Positions 54,745 to 64,000 are shown, counted from the first letter of the stretch. The stretch is DNA of 64,000 nucleotides from Streptomyces scabiei 87.22 (GCF_000091305.1 NC_013929.1:5146001-5210000), one strand, 5' to 3'. Numbers and translations are program-made. Notes: generated by a model from the sequence alone, not told the origin.

Positions 54745-56253
54745 GTGGACCTCGCTCTGGCGCCGGAGACCCTGGCGCGCTGGCAGTTCGGTATCACGAC
54801 CGTCTACCACTTCCTCTTCGTCCCCCTCACGATCTCGCTCGCCGCGCTCACCGCCGGCCTGCAGACCGCCTGGGTGCGCTCGGGGAACGAGAAGTACCTC
54901 AAGGCCACCAAGTTCTGGGGCAAGCTCTTCCTGATCAACATCGCGATGGGTGTCGTCACCGGCATCGTGCAGGAGTTCCAGTTCGGCATGAACTGGTCGG
55001 ACTACTCCCGCTTCGTCGGCGATGTCTTCGGGGCCCCGCTCGCCTTCGAGGCACTGATCGCCTTCTTCTTCGAGTCCACCTTCATCGGTCTGTGGATCTT
55101 CGGCTGGGACAAGCTGCCGCAGAAGATCCATCTGGCCTGCATCTGGATGGTCTCCATCGGCACGATTCTGTCGGCGTACTTCATCCTCGCGGCCAACTCC
55201 TGGATGCAGCACCCCGTCGGCTACCGGATCAACGAGGCCAAGGGCCGGGCCGAGCTGACCGACTTCTGGCTCGTCCTGACCCAGAACACCACGCTCACCC
55301 AGGTCTTCCACACCCTCTCGGCGGCCTTCCTCGCCGGTGGTGCCTTCATGGTCGGTATCGCCGCCTTCCATCTGGCCCGCAAGAAGCACATCCCGGTGAT
55401 GAAGACCTCGCTGCGACTCGGCCTGGTCACCGTGGTGGTCGCCGGCATGCTCACCGCGATCAGCGGTGACCTGCTCGGAAAGGTCATGTTCAAGCAGCAG
55501 CCCATGAAGATGGCCGCCGCCGAGGCCCTGTGGGACGGCGAGTCGCCCGCACCCTTCTCCGTCTTCGCCTACGGGGACGTCGACGAGGGACACAACAAGG
55601 TCGCCATCGAGATCCCCGGTCTGCTGTCCTTCCTCGCCAACGACGACTTCGACTCGTACGTCCCCGGCATCAACGACGTCAACAAGTCCGAGCAGGAGAA
55701 GTTCGGTCCCGGCGACTACCGGCCCAACATTCCCGTCGCCTACTGGGGCTTCCGCTGGATGATCGGCTTCGGCATGGCGTCCGTCGCGATCGGCGCGGCC
55801 GGCCTCTGGCTCACCCGTCGCAAGTTCCTGCTGCCTCAGCACCTGCGGGTCGGCGACGACGAGGTCCCCCACCTGGTGCTGCTGCCGGGCAAGGCCCTCG
55901 GCCCGACCCTCACCAAGTGGTACTGGCGCATCGCGGTCCTGACCCTGGGCTTCCCGCTGATCGCCAGCTCCTGGGGCTGGATCTTCACCGAGATGGGGCG
56001 CCAGCCGTGGGTCGTCTACGGCGTGCTGCGCACCGAGGACGCGGTCTCCCCCGGTGTCTCCCAGGGCGAGATCATCACCTCGATGCTCGTCTTCACCGCC
56101 CTGTACGCCGTCCTCGCCGTCGTCGAGGTGAAGCTGCTCGTGAAGTACGTCAAGGCGGGGCCGCCGGAGCTGACGGAAGCCGACCTCAACCCGCCCACGA
56201 AGATCGGCGGCGACTCCCGTGACGCCGACAAGCCGATGGCCTTCTCGTACTAG
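54745..56253 (+). CDS. cydA: Cytochrome bd oxidase subunit I
   Basis: 502 aa polytopic membrane protein binding haems b558, b595 and d; quinol oxidase with high O2 affinity. Conserved N-terminus LARWQFGITTVYHFLFVPLTI with an axial His, GRQPWVVYGVLRT near 430 and a short Q-loop. GTG start with GGAAGGAGAAG upstream. First gene of cydA-cydB-cydCD, controlled by the Rex site. Confidence 0.98.
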   Translation: MDLALAPETLARWQFGITTVYHFLFVPLTISLAALTAGLQTAWVRSGNEKYLKATKFWGKLFLINIAMGVVTGIVQEFQFGMNWSDYSRFVGDVFGAPLAFEALIAFFFESTFIGLWIFGWDKLPQKIHLACIWMVSIGTILSAYFILAANSWMQHPVGYRINEAKGRAELTDFWLVLTQNTTLTQVFHTLSAAFLAGGAFMVGIAAFHLARKKHIPVMKTSLRLGLVTVVVAGMLTAISGDLLGKVMFKQQPMKMAAAEALWDGESPAPFSVFAYGDVDEGHNKVAIEIPGLLSFLANDDFDSYVPGINDVNKSEQEKFGPGDYRPNIPVAYWGFRWMIGFGMASVAIGAAGLWLTRRKFLLPQHLRVGDDEVPHLVLLPGKALGPTLTKWYWRIAVLTLGFPLIASSWGWIFTEMGRQPWVVYGVLRTEDAVSPGVSQGEIITSMLVFTALYAVLAVVEVKLLVKYVKAGPPELTEADLNPPTKIGGDSRDADKPMAFSY

Positions 56254-56280
56254 GCCGCACCGGGCCAAGGGAGCACAGTC

Positions 56281-57285
56281 ATGGAACTTCACGACGTCTG
56301 GTTCGTCCTCATCGCCGTCCTGTGGATCGGCTACTTCTTCCTGGAGGGCTTCGACTTCGGGGTCGGTGTCCTCACCAAACTGCTGGCCCGCGACCGTCCG
56401 GAGAAGCGGGTCCTCATCAACACCATCGGACCCGTCTGGGACGGCAACGAGGTATGGCTGCTGTCGGCGGGCGGCGCGACCTTCGCGGCCTTTCCCGAGT
56501 GGTACGCCACGCTCTTCTCCGGCTTCTACCTCCCGCTTCTGCTCATCCTGGTCTGCCTGATCGTGCGGGGTGTCGCCTTCGAGTACCGGGTGAAGCGCCC
56601 CGAGGAGAACTGGCAGCGCAACTGGGAGACGGCGATCTTCTGGACCTCGCTGCTCCCGGCGTTCCTGTGGGGTGTGGCCTTCGCCAACATCGTGCGGGGG
56701 GTGAAGATCGACCGGGACTTCGAGTACGTGGGCGGTCTCACCGATCTGCTGAACTCGTACGCCCTGCTGGGCGGTCTCGTCACACTGACGCTGTTCACCT
56801 TCCACGGGACAGTGTTCGTCGGCCTCAAGACCGTGGGGGACATCCGGCATCGGGCGCGGAAACTGGCGCTGCGCGTCGGAGCGGTGACGGCGGGGCTCGC
56901 CCTGGTCTTCCTGCTCTGGACCCAGATCGAAAAGGGTGACGGTGGGTCTCTGGTCGCGGCGGCCGTGGCGGTCGCGGCCCTTCTGGCCGCGCTGGCGGCG
57001 GTGCGATCCGGACGGGAGGGCTGGGCCTTCGCCCTGTCGGGGATCACGATCGTCGCTGCCGTCGCGATGCTCTTCCTGACACTCTTCCCGAACGTCATGC
57101 CGTCCTCGCTGAACGCGGACTGGAGCCTCACGGTCACCAACGCTTCGTCCAGCCCGTACACGCTGAGGATCATGACGTGGTGTGCGGCCATCGCCACACC
57201 GGTCGTGATGCTCTACCAGGGGTGGACGTACTGGGTGTTCCGCAAGCGGATCGGTACGCAGCACATCGCCGAGTCGGCGCACTGA
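56281..57285 (+). CDS. cydB: Cytochrome bd oxidase subunit II
   Basis: 334 aa, eight or nine membrane helices, starting MELHDVWFVLIAVLWIGYFFLEGFDFGVG-type CydB signature (FFLEGFDFGVG). 27 bp after cydA with GGGAGC before the ATG. Followed by a hairpin and three parS sites before cydCD. Confidence 0.97.
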   Translation: MELHDVWFVLIAVLWIGYFFLEGFDFGVGVLTKLLARDRPEKRVLINTIGPVWDGNEVWLLSAGGATFAAFPEWYATLFSGFYLPLLLILVCLIVRGVAFEYRVKRPEENWQRNWETAIFWTSLLPAFLWGVAFANIVRGVKIDRDFEYVGGLTDLLNSYALLGGLVTLTLFTFHGTVFVGLKTVGDIRHRARKLALRVGAVTAGLALVFLLWTQIEKGDGGSLVAAAVAVAALLAALAAVRSGREGWAFALSGITIVAAVAMLFLTLFPNVMPSSLNADWSLTVTNASSSPYTLRIMTWCAAIATPVVMLYQGWTYWVFRKRIGTQHIAESAH

Positions 57286-57322
57286 GCCGGTGCGCTGAGA
57301 CGAGGCGTACTGCGTCACGGGC

Positions 57323-57360
57323 GGGGTGTGTTCGGTGATGTTTCACGTGAAACACACCCC
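57323..57360 (+). terminator. Hairpin overlapping parS between cydB and cydCD
   Basis: Perfect 10-bp stem GGGGTGTGTT/AACACACCCC with an 18-nt loop that contains most of a parS site. Possible attenuator or terminator after cydB. Confidence 0.55.
57340..57353. other. parS site (perfect), cydB-cydCD gap, 1 of 3
   Basis: Perfect GTTTCACGTGAAAC inside the hairpin after cydB. Confidence 0.95.
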
Positions 57361-57379
57361 CTTCTGGCTGAAGGGGCAT

Positions 57380-57393
57380 GTTTCACGTGAAAC
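57380..57393. other. parS site (perfect), abutting the cydCD ATG, 2 of 3
   Basis: Perfect GTTTCACGTGAAAC ending one base before an ATG. Dyad extends to 24 bp (GGCATG/CATGCC). Confidence 0.95.
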
Positions 57394-60300
57394 ATGCCTG
57401 CGAAGAAGAGGGTGTTTCACGTGAAACCGATCGACCCACGACTGTTGCGGTACGCGCGCGCCACTCGCGGATTCCTGATGGTGGTCGTCGGCCTGGGTGT
57501 CGTCGGGGCGGCGCTGGTCATCGCACAGGCCATGCTCATCGCGGAAGTGGTGGTCGGCGCCTTCCAGCACGGGATGCCGGTCAGCGCGCTTCGCACCCCC
57601 TTGCTGCTCCTGGCGGCGGTCGCTCTGGGGCGGGCCCTGGTCTCCTGGCTCACCGAGCTGGCGGCTCATCGCGCGAGTGCGGCGGTGAAGTCGGAGCTGC
57701 GGGGGCGGCTGTTGGAGCGGGCCGCCGCGCTGGGGCCCGGTTGGCTGAGTGGGCAGCGCACCGGCTCGCTCGTCGCCCTCGCCACTCGTGGGGTCGACGC
57801 GCTCGACGACTACTTCTCGCGCTATCTGCCGCAGTTGGGCCTCGCGGTCGTCGTTCCCGTCGCGGTCCTCGCGCGGATCGTCACCGAGGACTGGGTGTCG
57901 GCGGCGATCATCGTCGGCACCCTGCCACTGATCCCGGTCTTCATGGTGCTCATCGGCTGGGCCACCCGTGCGCAGATGGACCGCCAGTGGCGGCTGCTGT
58001 CACAGCTGTCGGGACACTTCCTGGACGTCGTCGCCGGGCTGCCGACACTGAAGGTGTTCGGTCGGGCCAAGGCCCAGGCCGAGTCGATCAAACGGATCAC
58101 CGGCGAGTACCGCCAGACGACCATGCGGACGCTGCGGATCGCCTTTCTCTCGTCCTTCGCCCTGGAACTGCTCGCGACGATCTCGGTCGCGCTGGTCGCG
58201 GTCACCATCGGCATGCGGCTCGTGCACGGCGAGATGGACCTCTACATCGGGCTGGTCGTCCTCGTGCTGGCCCCGGAGGCGTATCTGCCGGTCCGGCAGG
58301 TGGGTGCCCAGTTCCATGCGGCGGCCGAGGGGCTCGCGGCGGCCGAGGAGATCTTCGAGGTCCTGGAGACGTCGGTGCCGTCGTCCGGGACCGGGGCGGT
58401 GCCGTCCGCCGGTGACCTCCACTTCGACCGGGTGACCGTCCGCTACTCCGGGCGGCCGTACGACGCCGTCTCGGACGTGTCCTTCACCGTGGGCTCAGGT
58501 GAGACGGTGGCCCTCGTAGGGCCGAGTGGCGCGGGGAAGTCGACGCTGCTGAACGTGCTGCTGGGGTTCACGCAGGTCGCGTCGGGTGGGGTTCGGGTCG
58601 GGGGGAGCGACCTCTCCTCGCTCGACCTGGACACATGGCGTTCGCGTATCGCCTGGGTGCCGCAGCGGCCTCATCTGTTCGCCGGGTCGATCGCCGAGAA
58701 CGTACGGCTGGCCCGTCCTGACGCGGACGACGCTGCCGTGCGGCGGGCGCTCGGCGACGCGGGGGCGTTGGGGTTCGTGGACGCGCTGCCTGCCGGGGCC
58801 GGGACGGTCCTCGGTGAGGACGGCGCCGGTCTCTCCGCCGGGCAGCGGCAACGGCTCGCCCTCGCCCGTGCGTTCCTCGCCGACCGGCCTGTGCTGCTGC
58901 TCGACGAACCGACGGCCTCGCTGGACGGAGAGACCGAGGCCGAGGTCGTGGAGGCGGTACGGCGTTTGTCGGCGGGACGGACCGTGCTGTTGGTGGTCCA
59001 CCGGCCGGCTCTGCTGGACGTGGCGGACCGCGTGGTGCGGCTGGAGGGGCGGGCGGCCGAGAGGGCGTCCGAGTCCGGCGTCTCCGGTGGCACGGTCGTG
59101 CGGGCCGTCGGCACGGGGGCGGGCGGGACAGCGACCGCCGCACGTGACTCCGTGGACGCTGCGGGGACCGGGGCCGGACCGAGGGCAGGAACCGGGGCTG
59201 GGGCGGGGGCCGCCGGGGCCGGGCCGGGGGCCGGGAGCGCCGAGGCTCGCTCCGGAGTGACGTCCGGGGCCTCCTCGCTGTCCGTACTCGGCCGTGTCCG
59301 CGCCATGGCCGGGCCGCGCCGTGGCCGGCTCGCCCTGGCCCTGCTGCTCGGCAGCCTCGCGCTGGGCAGTGCCGTGGGTCTGATGGCGACGTCGGGGTGG
59401 CTGATCTCACGGGCCTCTCAGCAGCCTCCGGTGCTGTACCTGATGGTCGCGGTGACGGCGACGCGGGCGTTCGGGATCGGACGGGCGGTGTTCCGGTACG
59501 CGGAGCGGCTGGTGTCGCACGACACCGTGCTGCGGATGCTGGCCGACACCAGGGTGGCCGTCTACCGCCGCCTGGAGCGGCTGGCGCCCGCCGGGTTGCG
59601 GACGACCCGGCGGGGCGACCTGCTCTCGCGACTGGTCGCCGATGTGGACGCCCTGCAGGACTACTGGGTGCGCTGGCTGCTTCCGGCGGGGGCCGCGGCG
59701 GTGGTCTCCGCGGCGTCGGTCGGGTTCACGGCCTGGCTGCTGCCCGAGGCCGGAGCCGCACTCGCCGTCGGGCTCCTCGCAGCCGGGGCCGGAGTGCCCC
59801 TCGTCACGGGGGCCGTGGCCCGGCGGGCGGAGCACCGGCTGGCTCCGTCGCGCGGGGTCCTCGCCACCCGGGTGGCCGATCTGCTCACCGGTACCGCCGA
59901 GTTGACGGTCGCGGGTGCCCTGCCTGCGCGCACGGCCGCGGCACGGAAGGCCGACCAGGTGCTCACCCGGATCGCGTCCCGGGCCGCCACCGCCACCGCG
60001 CTCGGCGACGGTCTCACGGCGCTCGTCTCCGGTCTCACCGTCGCCGTCACCGCATTCTTCGGGGCACAGGCTGTCGCCGCCGGGCGGCTGAGCGGTGTGG
60101 CCATGGCCGTGGTCGTGCTCACCCCGCTGGCCTCCTTCGAGGCGGTGCTCGGGATGCCGTTGGCGGTGCAGTTCCGCCAGCGGGTGCGCAGGAGCGCGGA
60201 GCGGGTGTACGAGGTGCTGGACGCCCCCGAACCCGTACGCGAGCCGGTGGAGCCGGCCGGGGCGCCGGTGTCGCCGTTCCCGCTGCGGCTGGCAGGGCTC

Positions 60301-61023
60301 GGCGCGCGGTACGCCGGGCAGGACCGGGACGCGCTCGCCGACCTGGACCTCACCCTGGAACAGGGGCGCAGGGTCGCCGTGGTCGGTGTCTCGGGAGCCG
60401 GCAAGACCACGCTCGCACAGGTGCTGTTGCGTTTCCTGGACGCGCGGGCAGGGACGTACACGTTGGGTGGAGTGGACGCGCACACGCTCGAAGGGGACGT
60501 CGTACGGCGGTTCGTGGGGCTCTGCGCCCAGGACGCGCACCTCTTCGACAGTTCGGTGCGGGAGAACCTGCTGCTCGCTCGGAAGGGCGCCAGCGAGGCG
60601 GAGCTGCGGGACGCGCTCGCGCGGGCCCGCCTGCTCGACTGGGTCGACGGACTGCCGGACGGGCTGGACACCCTGACCGGTGAACACGGGGCTCGGCTGT
60701 CCGGCGGTCAGCGTCAGCGACTCGCCCTCGCCCGCGCGCTGTTGGCCGACTTTCCCGTCCTCGTCCTCGACGAGCCCGCGGAACACCTGGACCTGCCGAC
60801 CGCCGACGCGCTCACCGCTGACCTCCTGGCCGCGACCGAGGGTCGTACGACGGTGCTGATCACCCATCGGCTGGCCGGGCTGGATGCCGTGGACGAGGTC
60901 GTCGTGCTGGCGGAAGGGCGCGTCGTGCAACGCGGGTCCTACGCGGAACTGGTCGTGGTGGAGGGGCCCTTGCGGGCGATGGCGGAGCGGGAGGCCGCGG
61001 GAGAGCTGTTGGCACGGGCCTGA
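57394..61023 (+). CDS. cydCD: Fused CydD-CydC ABC exporter for cytochrome bd assembly
   Basis: Heterodimeric-type ABC exporter fused in one chain of 1209 aa, needed for cytochrome bd assembly (thiol export in E. coli). CydD half: transmembrane domain then Walker A GPSGAGKST near 376, signature LSAGQRQR near 480, Walker B LLLDEPTASLD. A Gly/Ala-rich linker at about 570-630. CydC half: second transmembrane domain, Walker A GVSGAGKTT near 1000, signature LSGGQRQR near 1103, then LDEPAEHLD. The ATG at 57394 has no ribosome-binding site; GTG at 57421 with GAGG nine bases upstream is an alternative, inside the third parS. Confidence 0.93.
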   Translation: MPAKKRVFHVKPIDPRLLRYARATRGFLMVVVGLGVVGAALVIAQAMLIAEVVVGAFQHGMPVSALRTPLLLLAAVALGRALVSWLTELAAHRASAAVKSELRGRLLERAAALGPGWLSGQRTGSLVALATRGVDALDDYFSRYLPQLGLAVVVPVAVLARIVTEDWVSAAIIVGTLPLIPVFMVLIGWATRAQMDRQWRLLSQLSGHFLDVVAGLPTLKVFGRAKAQAESIKRITGEYRQTTMRTLRIAFLSSFALELLATISVALVAVTIGMRLVHGEMDLYIGLVVLVLAPEAYLPVRQVGAQFHAAAEGLAAAEEIFEVLETSVPSSGTGAVPSAGDLHFDRVTVRYSGRPYDAVSDVSFTVGSGETVALVGPSGAGKSTLLNVLLGFTQVASGGVRVGGSDLSSLDLDTWRSRIAWVPQRPHLFAGSIAENVRLARPDADDAAVRRALGDAGALGFVDALPAGAGTVLGEDGAGLSAGQRQRLALARAFLADRPVLLLDEPTASLDGETEAEVVEAVRRLSAGRTVLLVVHRPALLDVADRVVRLEGRAAERASESGVSGGTVVRAVGTGAGGTATAARDSVDAAGTGAGPRAGTGAGAGAAGAGPGAGSAEARSGVTSGASSLSVLGRVRAMAGPRRGRLALALLLGSLALGSAVGLMATSGWLISRASQQPPVLYLMVAVTATRAFGIGRAVFRYAERLVSHDTVLRMLADTRVAVYRRLERLAPAGLRTTRRGDLLSRLVADVDALQDYWVRWLLPAGAAAVVSAASVGFTAWLLPEAGAALAVGLLAAGAGVPLVTGAVARRAEHRLAPSRGVLATRVADLLTGTAELTVAGALPARTAAARKADQVLTRIASRAATATALGDGLTALVSGLTVAVTAFFGAQAVAAGRLSGVAMAVVVLTPLASFEAVLGMPLAVQFRQRVRRSAERVYEVLDAPEPVREPVEPAGAPVSPFPLRLAGLGARYAGQDRDALADLDLTLEQGRRVAVVGVSGAGKTTLAQVLLRFLDARAGTYTLGGVDAHTLEGDVVRRFVGLCAQDAHLFDSSVRENLLLARKGASEAELRDALARARLLDWVDGLPDGLDTLTGEHGARLSGGQRQRLALARALLADFPVLVLDEPAEHLDLPTADALTADLLAATEGRTTVLITHRLAGLDAVDEVVVLAEGRVVQRGSYAELVVVEGPLRAMAEREAAGELLARA
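57414..57427. other. parS site (perfect), cydCD N-terminal coding region, 3 of 3
   Basis: Perfect GTTTCACGTGAAAC read in frame as V-F-H-V-K near the cydCD N-terminus. Confidence 0.95.
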
Positions 61024-61238
61024 GCGCGTCGCCGAAGTCCTGGCCACCGCCCGGGAGGACAGTGCGGAGGACCTGTTCGGCCTGCCGGGGCGCCGGGGCC
61101 GTCCGCAAGCCCCCGCGCCGAACGGGTCGCATCCGGGACCCTGTTCGGCCCAGGCCTTTGACCCGTCCGAGGCACCGTGTCCCCCAGGCGTACGACTCGA
61201 ACAGGACTGCGGCGCCAGGGCGGGTCACGATCGCTGAC

Positions 61239-62303
61239 ATGCGCTTGTCTCGCCGGAACCCGCTGTTCGCCGTGGTGCTGCTGTGCGCGGCGGCGGTCCT
61301 TGGGGCCGGGCCGACGGCGGCCGACAGCGACGGTGGCGAGGCCGCGGGCCCGACGGGCGAGGCAGGGACCAGTGCCCGAGTGGCGCGACTGTTCGACGAG
61401 GCGGCGGTGGCGACACAGCGGTACGAGGCGGGACGACGGGTCGCCGAGGGCCAGAGGACGAAGGTGCGGCGGCTGGAGAAGCTGCTCGCGCGGGAGCGGA
61501 AGCACATCGCGGTGCTGAACGCCGATCTGGGCCGGATCGCGCGCGCCCAGTATCGGGAGGGGGGCGGCGTGCCGTACACCGCGCAGATGCTGTTCGCGGA
61601 GAACCCCGAGGAGCTGATGCGCGGCCGACGGGCCGTCTGGCAGGCCGACCTGGCGGTCAACAACGCCGTGAGCCGGAATCGTCGCGCGGAGGCGAGGCTC
61701 GTCAGGGACGAGGCGAAGGCGGCCGCGGCCTGGCGGGCGCTGGAGGCGCGGAGGACCGGACTCGCCGAGATCAAGCAGGCGATCCACCAGAAGCTCGAAG
61801 AGGCCCAGTGGACGCTGCAGGGAGAGGCCGACGCGGCGGTCGCGGCCGGTGCCTGCCGGGGGGCCGTCCGGCTCGACCAGCCGGACCGCGGGACCGCGAG
61901 CGCGTGGGTCACGCCCGTGGACCGGTACGAGCTCTCCGCGGGGTACGGCAGCGGTGGTGAGCGCTGGGTCAGTCGGCACACCGGACAGGACTTCGCGGTG
62001 CCGATCGGCACACCCGTGCGGGCCGTCGGGGCGGGACGCGTGGTCACGGTCTCCTGCGGGGGCGCCTTCGGCATCCAGGTCGTCGTCGAGCACGCCGACG
62101 GCTACTACACGCAGTACGCGCACCTTGCCGCCGTCACCGTCGACCAGGGCGATCGGGTGACGGCGGGGCAGTGGATCGGGCAGTCGGGCACCACCGGAAA
62201 CTCCACCGGGCCCCATCTGCACTTCGAGGTACGCGTCACCCCGGAGCTGGGGTCGGGAGTGGATCCGGCGCCGTGGCTGCGGGACCACGGGGTGGAGTTG
62301 TAG
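61239..62303 (+). CDS. M23-family peptidoglycan endopeptidase
   Basis: 354 aa secreted protein: signal peptide (1-29), coiled-coil region (about 40-190) rich in Arg, Ala and Glu, LytM/M23 domain (about 225-354) with zinc ligands in RHTGQDF and HLHFEV. Resembles NlpC/EnvC-type cell-division hydrolases. ATG has no ribosome-binding site and may be leaderless. 215 bp after cydCD. Confidence 0.9.
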   Translation: MRLSRRNPLFAVVLLCAAAVLGAGPTAADSDGGEAAGPTGEAGTSARVARLFDEAAVATQRYEAGRRVAEGQRTKVRRLEKLLARERKHIAVLNADLGRIARAQYREGGGVPYTAQMLFAENPEELMRGRRAVWQADLAVNNAVSRNRRAEARLVRDEAKAAAAWRALEARRTGLAEIKQAIHQKLEEAQWTLQGEADAAVAAGACRGAVRLDQPDRGTASAWVTPVDRYELSAGYGSGGERWVSRHTGQDFAVPIGTPVRAVGAGRVVTVSCGGAFGIQVVVEHADGYYTQYAHLAAVTVDQGDRVTAGQWIGQSGTTGNSTGPHLHFEVRVTPELGSGVDPAPWLRDHGVEL

Positions 62304-62339
62304 CCACGGCATCTGCCGGTCGGCGGCCGGCAGCCGTGG
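62304..62339. terminator. Hairpin between convergent M23 and HAD genes
   Basis: Bulged inverted repeat CCACGG...CCGTGG with inner CTGCCGG/CCGGCAG, directly after the M23 stop. Confidence 0.6.
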
Positions 62340-62362
62340 GTGCCGGCCGGGTCGGTCGTCGG

Positions 62363-63241
62363 CTACAGGCGTTCCGCCAGCAGCCGCTCGATGACGACCG
62401 CCACCCCGTCCTCGTTGTTCGCCACGGTCCGGCCCGAGGCCGCGGCGAGGACGTCCGGGTGTGCGTTGCCCATGGCGTACGACCGGCCGGCCCAGGTGAG
62501 CATCTCGACGTCGTTCGGCATGTCGCCGAAGGCGACGACCTCCTCGTGGGAGATGCCGCGCTCGGCGCAGCACAGGGCGAGGGTGCTGGCCTTCGAGACG
62601 TCGGGGCCGCTGATCTCCAGCAGCGCGCTCGGGCTGGAGCGGGTGATGGTGGCGCGGTCGCCGACGGCGATCCGGGCGGTGGCGAGGAAGTCGTCGGGGT
62701 CGATCGACGGGTGGTAAGCGAGGATCTTCAGCACCGGCTCGTCGTCGGCCACACCCCCAGGGGCCAGCAGTTTCTCCGCGGGCGCGAGAATGTCGGGGAT
62801 CTCCATGTGCAGCTTCGGGTACTCGGGCTCCTGATTGAACCCGAACGTCTGCTCGACCGCGTAGACCGTGCCCGGCGCGGCCTCGCGCAGCAGCCGTACG
62901 GCGTCGAGCGCGTTCTCCCTCGCCAACGCGCGGACCTTGACGAAGCGATGGGCGCCGGGGCCGCCGTGCAGATCGACCACCGCGGCGCCGTTTCCGCAGA
63001 TCGCCAGGCCGTGGCCGTGCACGTGTTCGCTGACGACGTCCATCCAGCGGGCGGGCCGGCCGGTCACGAAGAAGACCTCGACGCCTGCCTCCTCCGCGGC
63101 CGCGAGGGCGGCGACGGTGCGGGGTGAGACCGACTTGTCGTCACGGAGCAGGGTGCCGTCGAGGTCCGTGGCTATCAGCCGGAGCGGGACGGTCGGGGCC
63201 GGGGTCTCGGGCTGTCGCGTCGCTGAGGTCACGGGCCCCAT
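62363..63241 (-). CDS. Cof-type HAD hydrolase
   Basis: 292 aa phosphatase. Motif I DLDGTLL with Asp26 and Asp28, and C-terminal motif IV GDMPNDVEML near 247. The large C2 cap marks the Cof/SupH class acting on sugar phosphates, FMN or similar. The ATG at 63241 or a GTG nine bases later is the start. Confidence 0.9.
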   Translation of the reverse strand: MGPVTSATRQPETPAPTVPLRLIATDLDGTLLRDDKSVSPRTVAALAAAEEAGVEVFFVTGRPARWMDVVSEHVHGHGLAICGNGAAVVDLHGGPGAHRFVKVRALARENALDAVRLLREAAPGTVYAVEQTFGFNQEPEYPKLHMEIPDILAPAEKLLAPGGVADDEPVLKILAYHPSIDPDDFLATARIAVGDRATITRSSPSALLEISGPDVSKASTLALCCAERGISHEEVVAFGDMPNDVEMLTWAGRSYAMGNAHPDVLAAASGRTVANNEDGVAVVIERLLAERL

Positions 63242-63403
63242 TGTCGCGCATATGCGCGCACGGTCGTGCGGGTGGCCGCACAGGTGAGTGATCGCCGGTC
63301 CGGTACGCCCGTCGCCCGCGCCGTTGCGGGAGCCCACCGCAGGCCACCACGAGCGGCAGCGACCGGTACGGCACACCTCCTCCGCGTCCGCTGCGTGCCG
63401 CTT

Positions 63404-64000
63404 TCAGGACAGCTGCGCCGGTGCCTCCATGGCGATCCGCTCGAAGACCTTCTCGTCCGCGGCGAAGTCCGAGTCCGGGATCGGCCAGTGGACCACGATG
63501 TCCGTGATGCCCAGTTCCGCGTGGCGCCCGGCGAAGTCCACGAACGCGTCCAGTGACTCCAGCGGCCTGCCGCGGTCCGGGGTGAAGCCCGTGAGGAGGA
63601 TCTTGTCGAGCCGGGCGGCGTCCCGGCCGAGCGCGGCGGCCGTGTCGGCCAGCCTCTCGATCTGCCCGCGAATGGCCTGGACCGACTGCTCGGGAGTTCC
63701 CGACTCGAACAGCTTCGGGTCTCCCGTGGTCACCCACGCCTGCCCGTACCGTGCGGCCAGCCGCATGCCGCGCGGGCCGTTGGCGGCCACCGCGAAGGGC
63801 AGCCGGGGGCGCTGCACACAGCCGGGGATGTTGCGGGCCTCGTGGGCGGAGTAGTGGTCGCCCTCGTAGGAGACGGAGTCCTCGGTGAGCAGGCGGTCGA
63901 GCAGGGGAACGAACTCGGCCAGTCGGTCGGCGCGCTCACGCGGTGTCCACGGCTCCTGGCCGAGCGCGGTGGCGTCGAAGCCGGTGCCGCCCGCGCCGAC
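63404..64000 (-). CDS. LLM class F420-dependent oxidoreductase, partial
   Basis: C-terminal 198 codons of a luciferase-like flavin/F420 protein, cut by the window edge (the frame stays open to base 64000). The pattern [28 protein letters not shown] is typical of LLM F420 enzymes. The N-terminal half is outside the window, so start and cofactor preference cannot be checked. Confidence 0.82.
   Translation of the reverse strand, partial: VGAGGTGFDATALGQEPWTPRERADRLAEFVPLLDRLLTEDSVSYEGDHYSAHEARNIPGCVQRPRLPFAVAANGPRGMRLAARYGQAWVTTGDPKLFESGTPEQSVQAIRGQIERLADTAAALGRDAARLDKILLTGFTPDRGRPLESLDAFVDFAGRHAELGITDIVVHWPIPDSDFAADEKVFERIAMEAPAQLS

Noticed and set aside
54634-57318. 894-codon ORF on the minus strand opposite cydA-cydB
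   Set aside because: Shadow of the cyd genes created by GC-rich third positions; the peptide is Asp/Glu/Gly/Arg repeats without domains.

Overview
The window is about 64 kb of Streptomyces chromosome (GC-rich, strong GC preference at third codon positions, genus-specific genes ssgR/ssgA and femX). It lies beside the replication origin. It opens with parA-parB and continues with the conserved actinobacterial order parAB / trxA-trxB / anti-sigma / sigM / pseudokinase / murJ / DUF6049 / cca. That order mirrors the mycobacterial parAB-trx-sigM-mviN-pcnA block. I see no prophage, IS element, CRISPR array, rRNA or tRNA gene. The window is core chromosome, and its unusual content is mostly regulatory and architectural DNA.

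Layout. 1-3.1 kb: parAB and a GNAT gene. 3.2-13 kb (minus): trxBA with a sigma-R type promoter, then a long run from the DUF6049 gene through murJ, a membrane pseudokinase and sigM to rsmA. 13-22.6 kb: cca, an MFS gene, inositol-1-phosphate synthase, a PadR regulator with a clear operator, a class A penicillin-binding protein and a GT-C mannosyltransferase. 22.7-25.5 kb (minus): an alanine-racemase-like gene, femX and a small membrane protein. 25.7-27.5 kb: rpsF-ssb-rpsR-rplI. 27.7-38.3 kb: MATE exporter, dnaB with a DnaA-box cluster upstream, serine hydrolase, MarR/MFS pair, acetyltransferases, flavohaemoprotein and NUDIX hydrolase. 38.4-45.8 kb: LysR, a cystathionine lyase-family gene coupled to ptpA, small membrane and cupin genes, ssgR-ssgA and a YibE/F transporter. 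45.8-54.5 kb: TPP riboswitch-thiC, a TerD-VWA fusion, a membrane protein, a phosphatase, a LacI regulator and a HisC-type aminotransferase. 54.6-64 kb: a Rex-type operator with cydA-cydB-cydCD, an M23 peptidase, a HAD phosphatase and a truncated F420-type oxidoreductase.

The dominant signal is a dense parS array. Fourteen perfect copies of GTTTCACGTGAAAC and two one-mismatch copies lie between 129 and 57427. They are the binding sites of the ParB encoded at the left edge, so the centromere and its binding proteins are in the same window. Several copies are embedded in other functional elements: one at the exact centre of a 66-bp perfect palindrome downstream of cca, one inside the TPP riboswitch of thiC, three within 88 bp at the start of cydCD, two next to terminator hairpins, and four read in frame as V-S-R-E-T inside ParA, ParB, RsmA and an MFS protein. 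With six DnaA-box-like sequences upstream of dnaB, this makes the region a replication and segregation control zone threaded through housekeeping genes. Cell-wall functions are also concentrated here: murJ, pseudokinase, class A PBP, femX, racemase-like protein, ssgA and the M23 peptidase.
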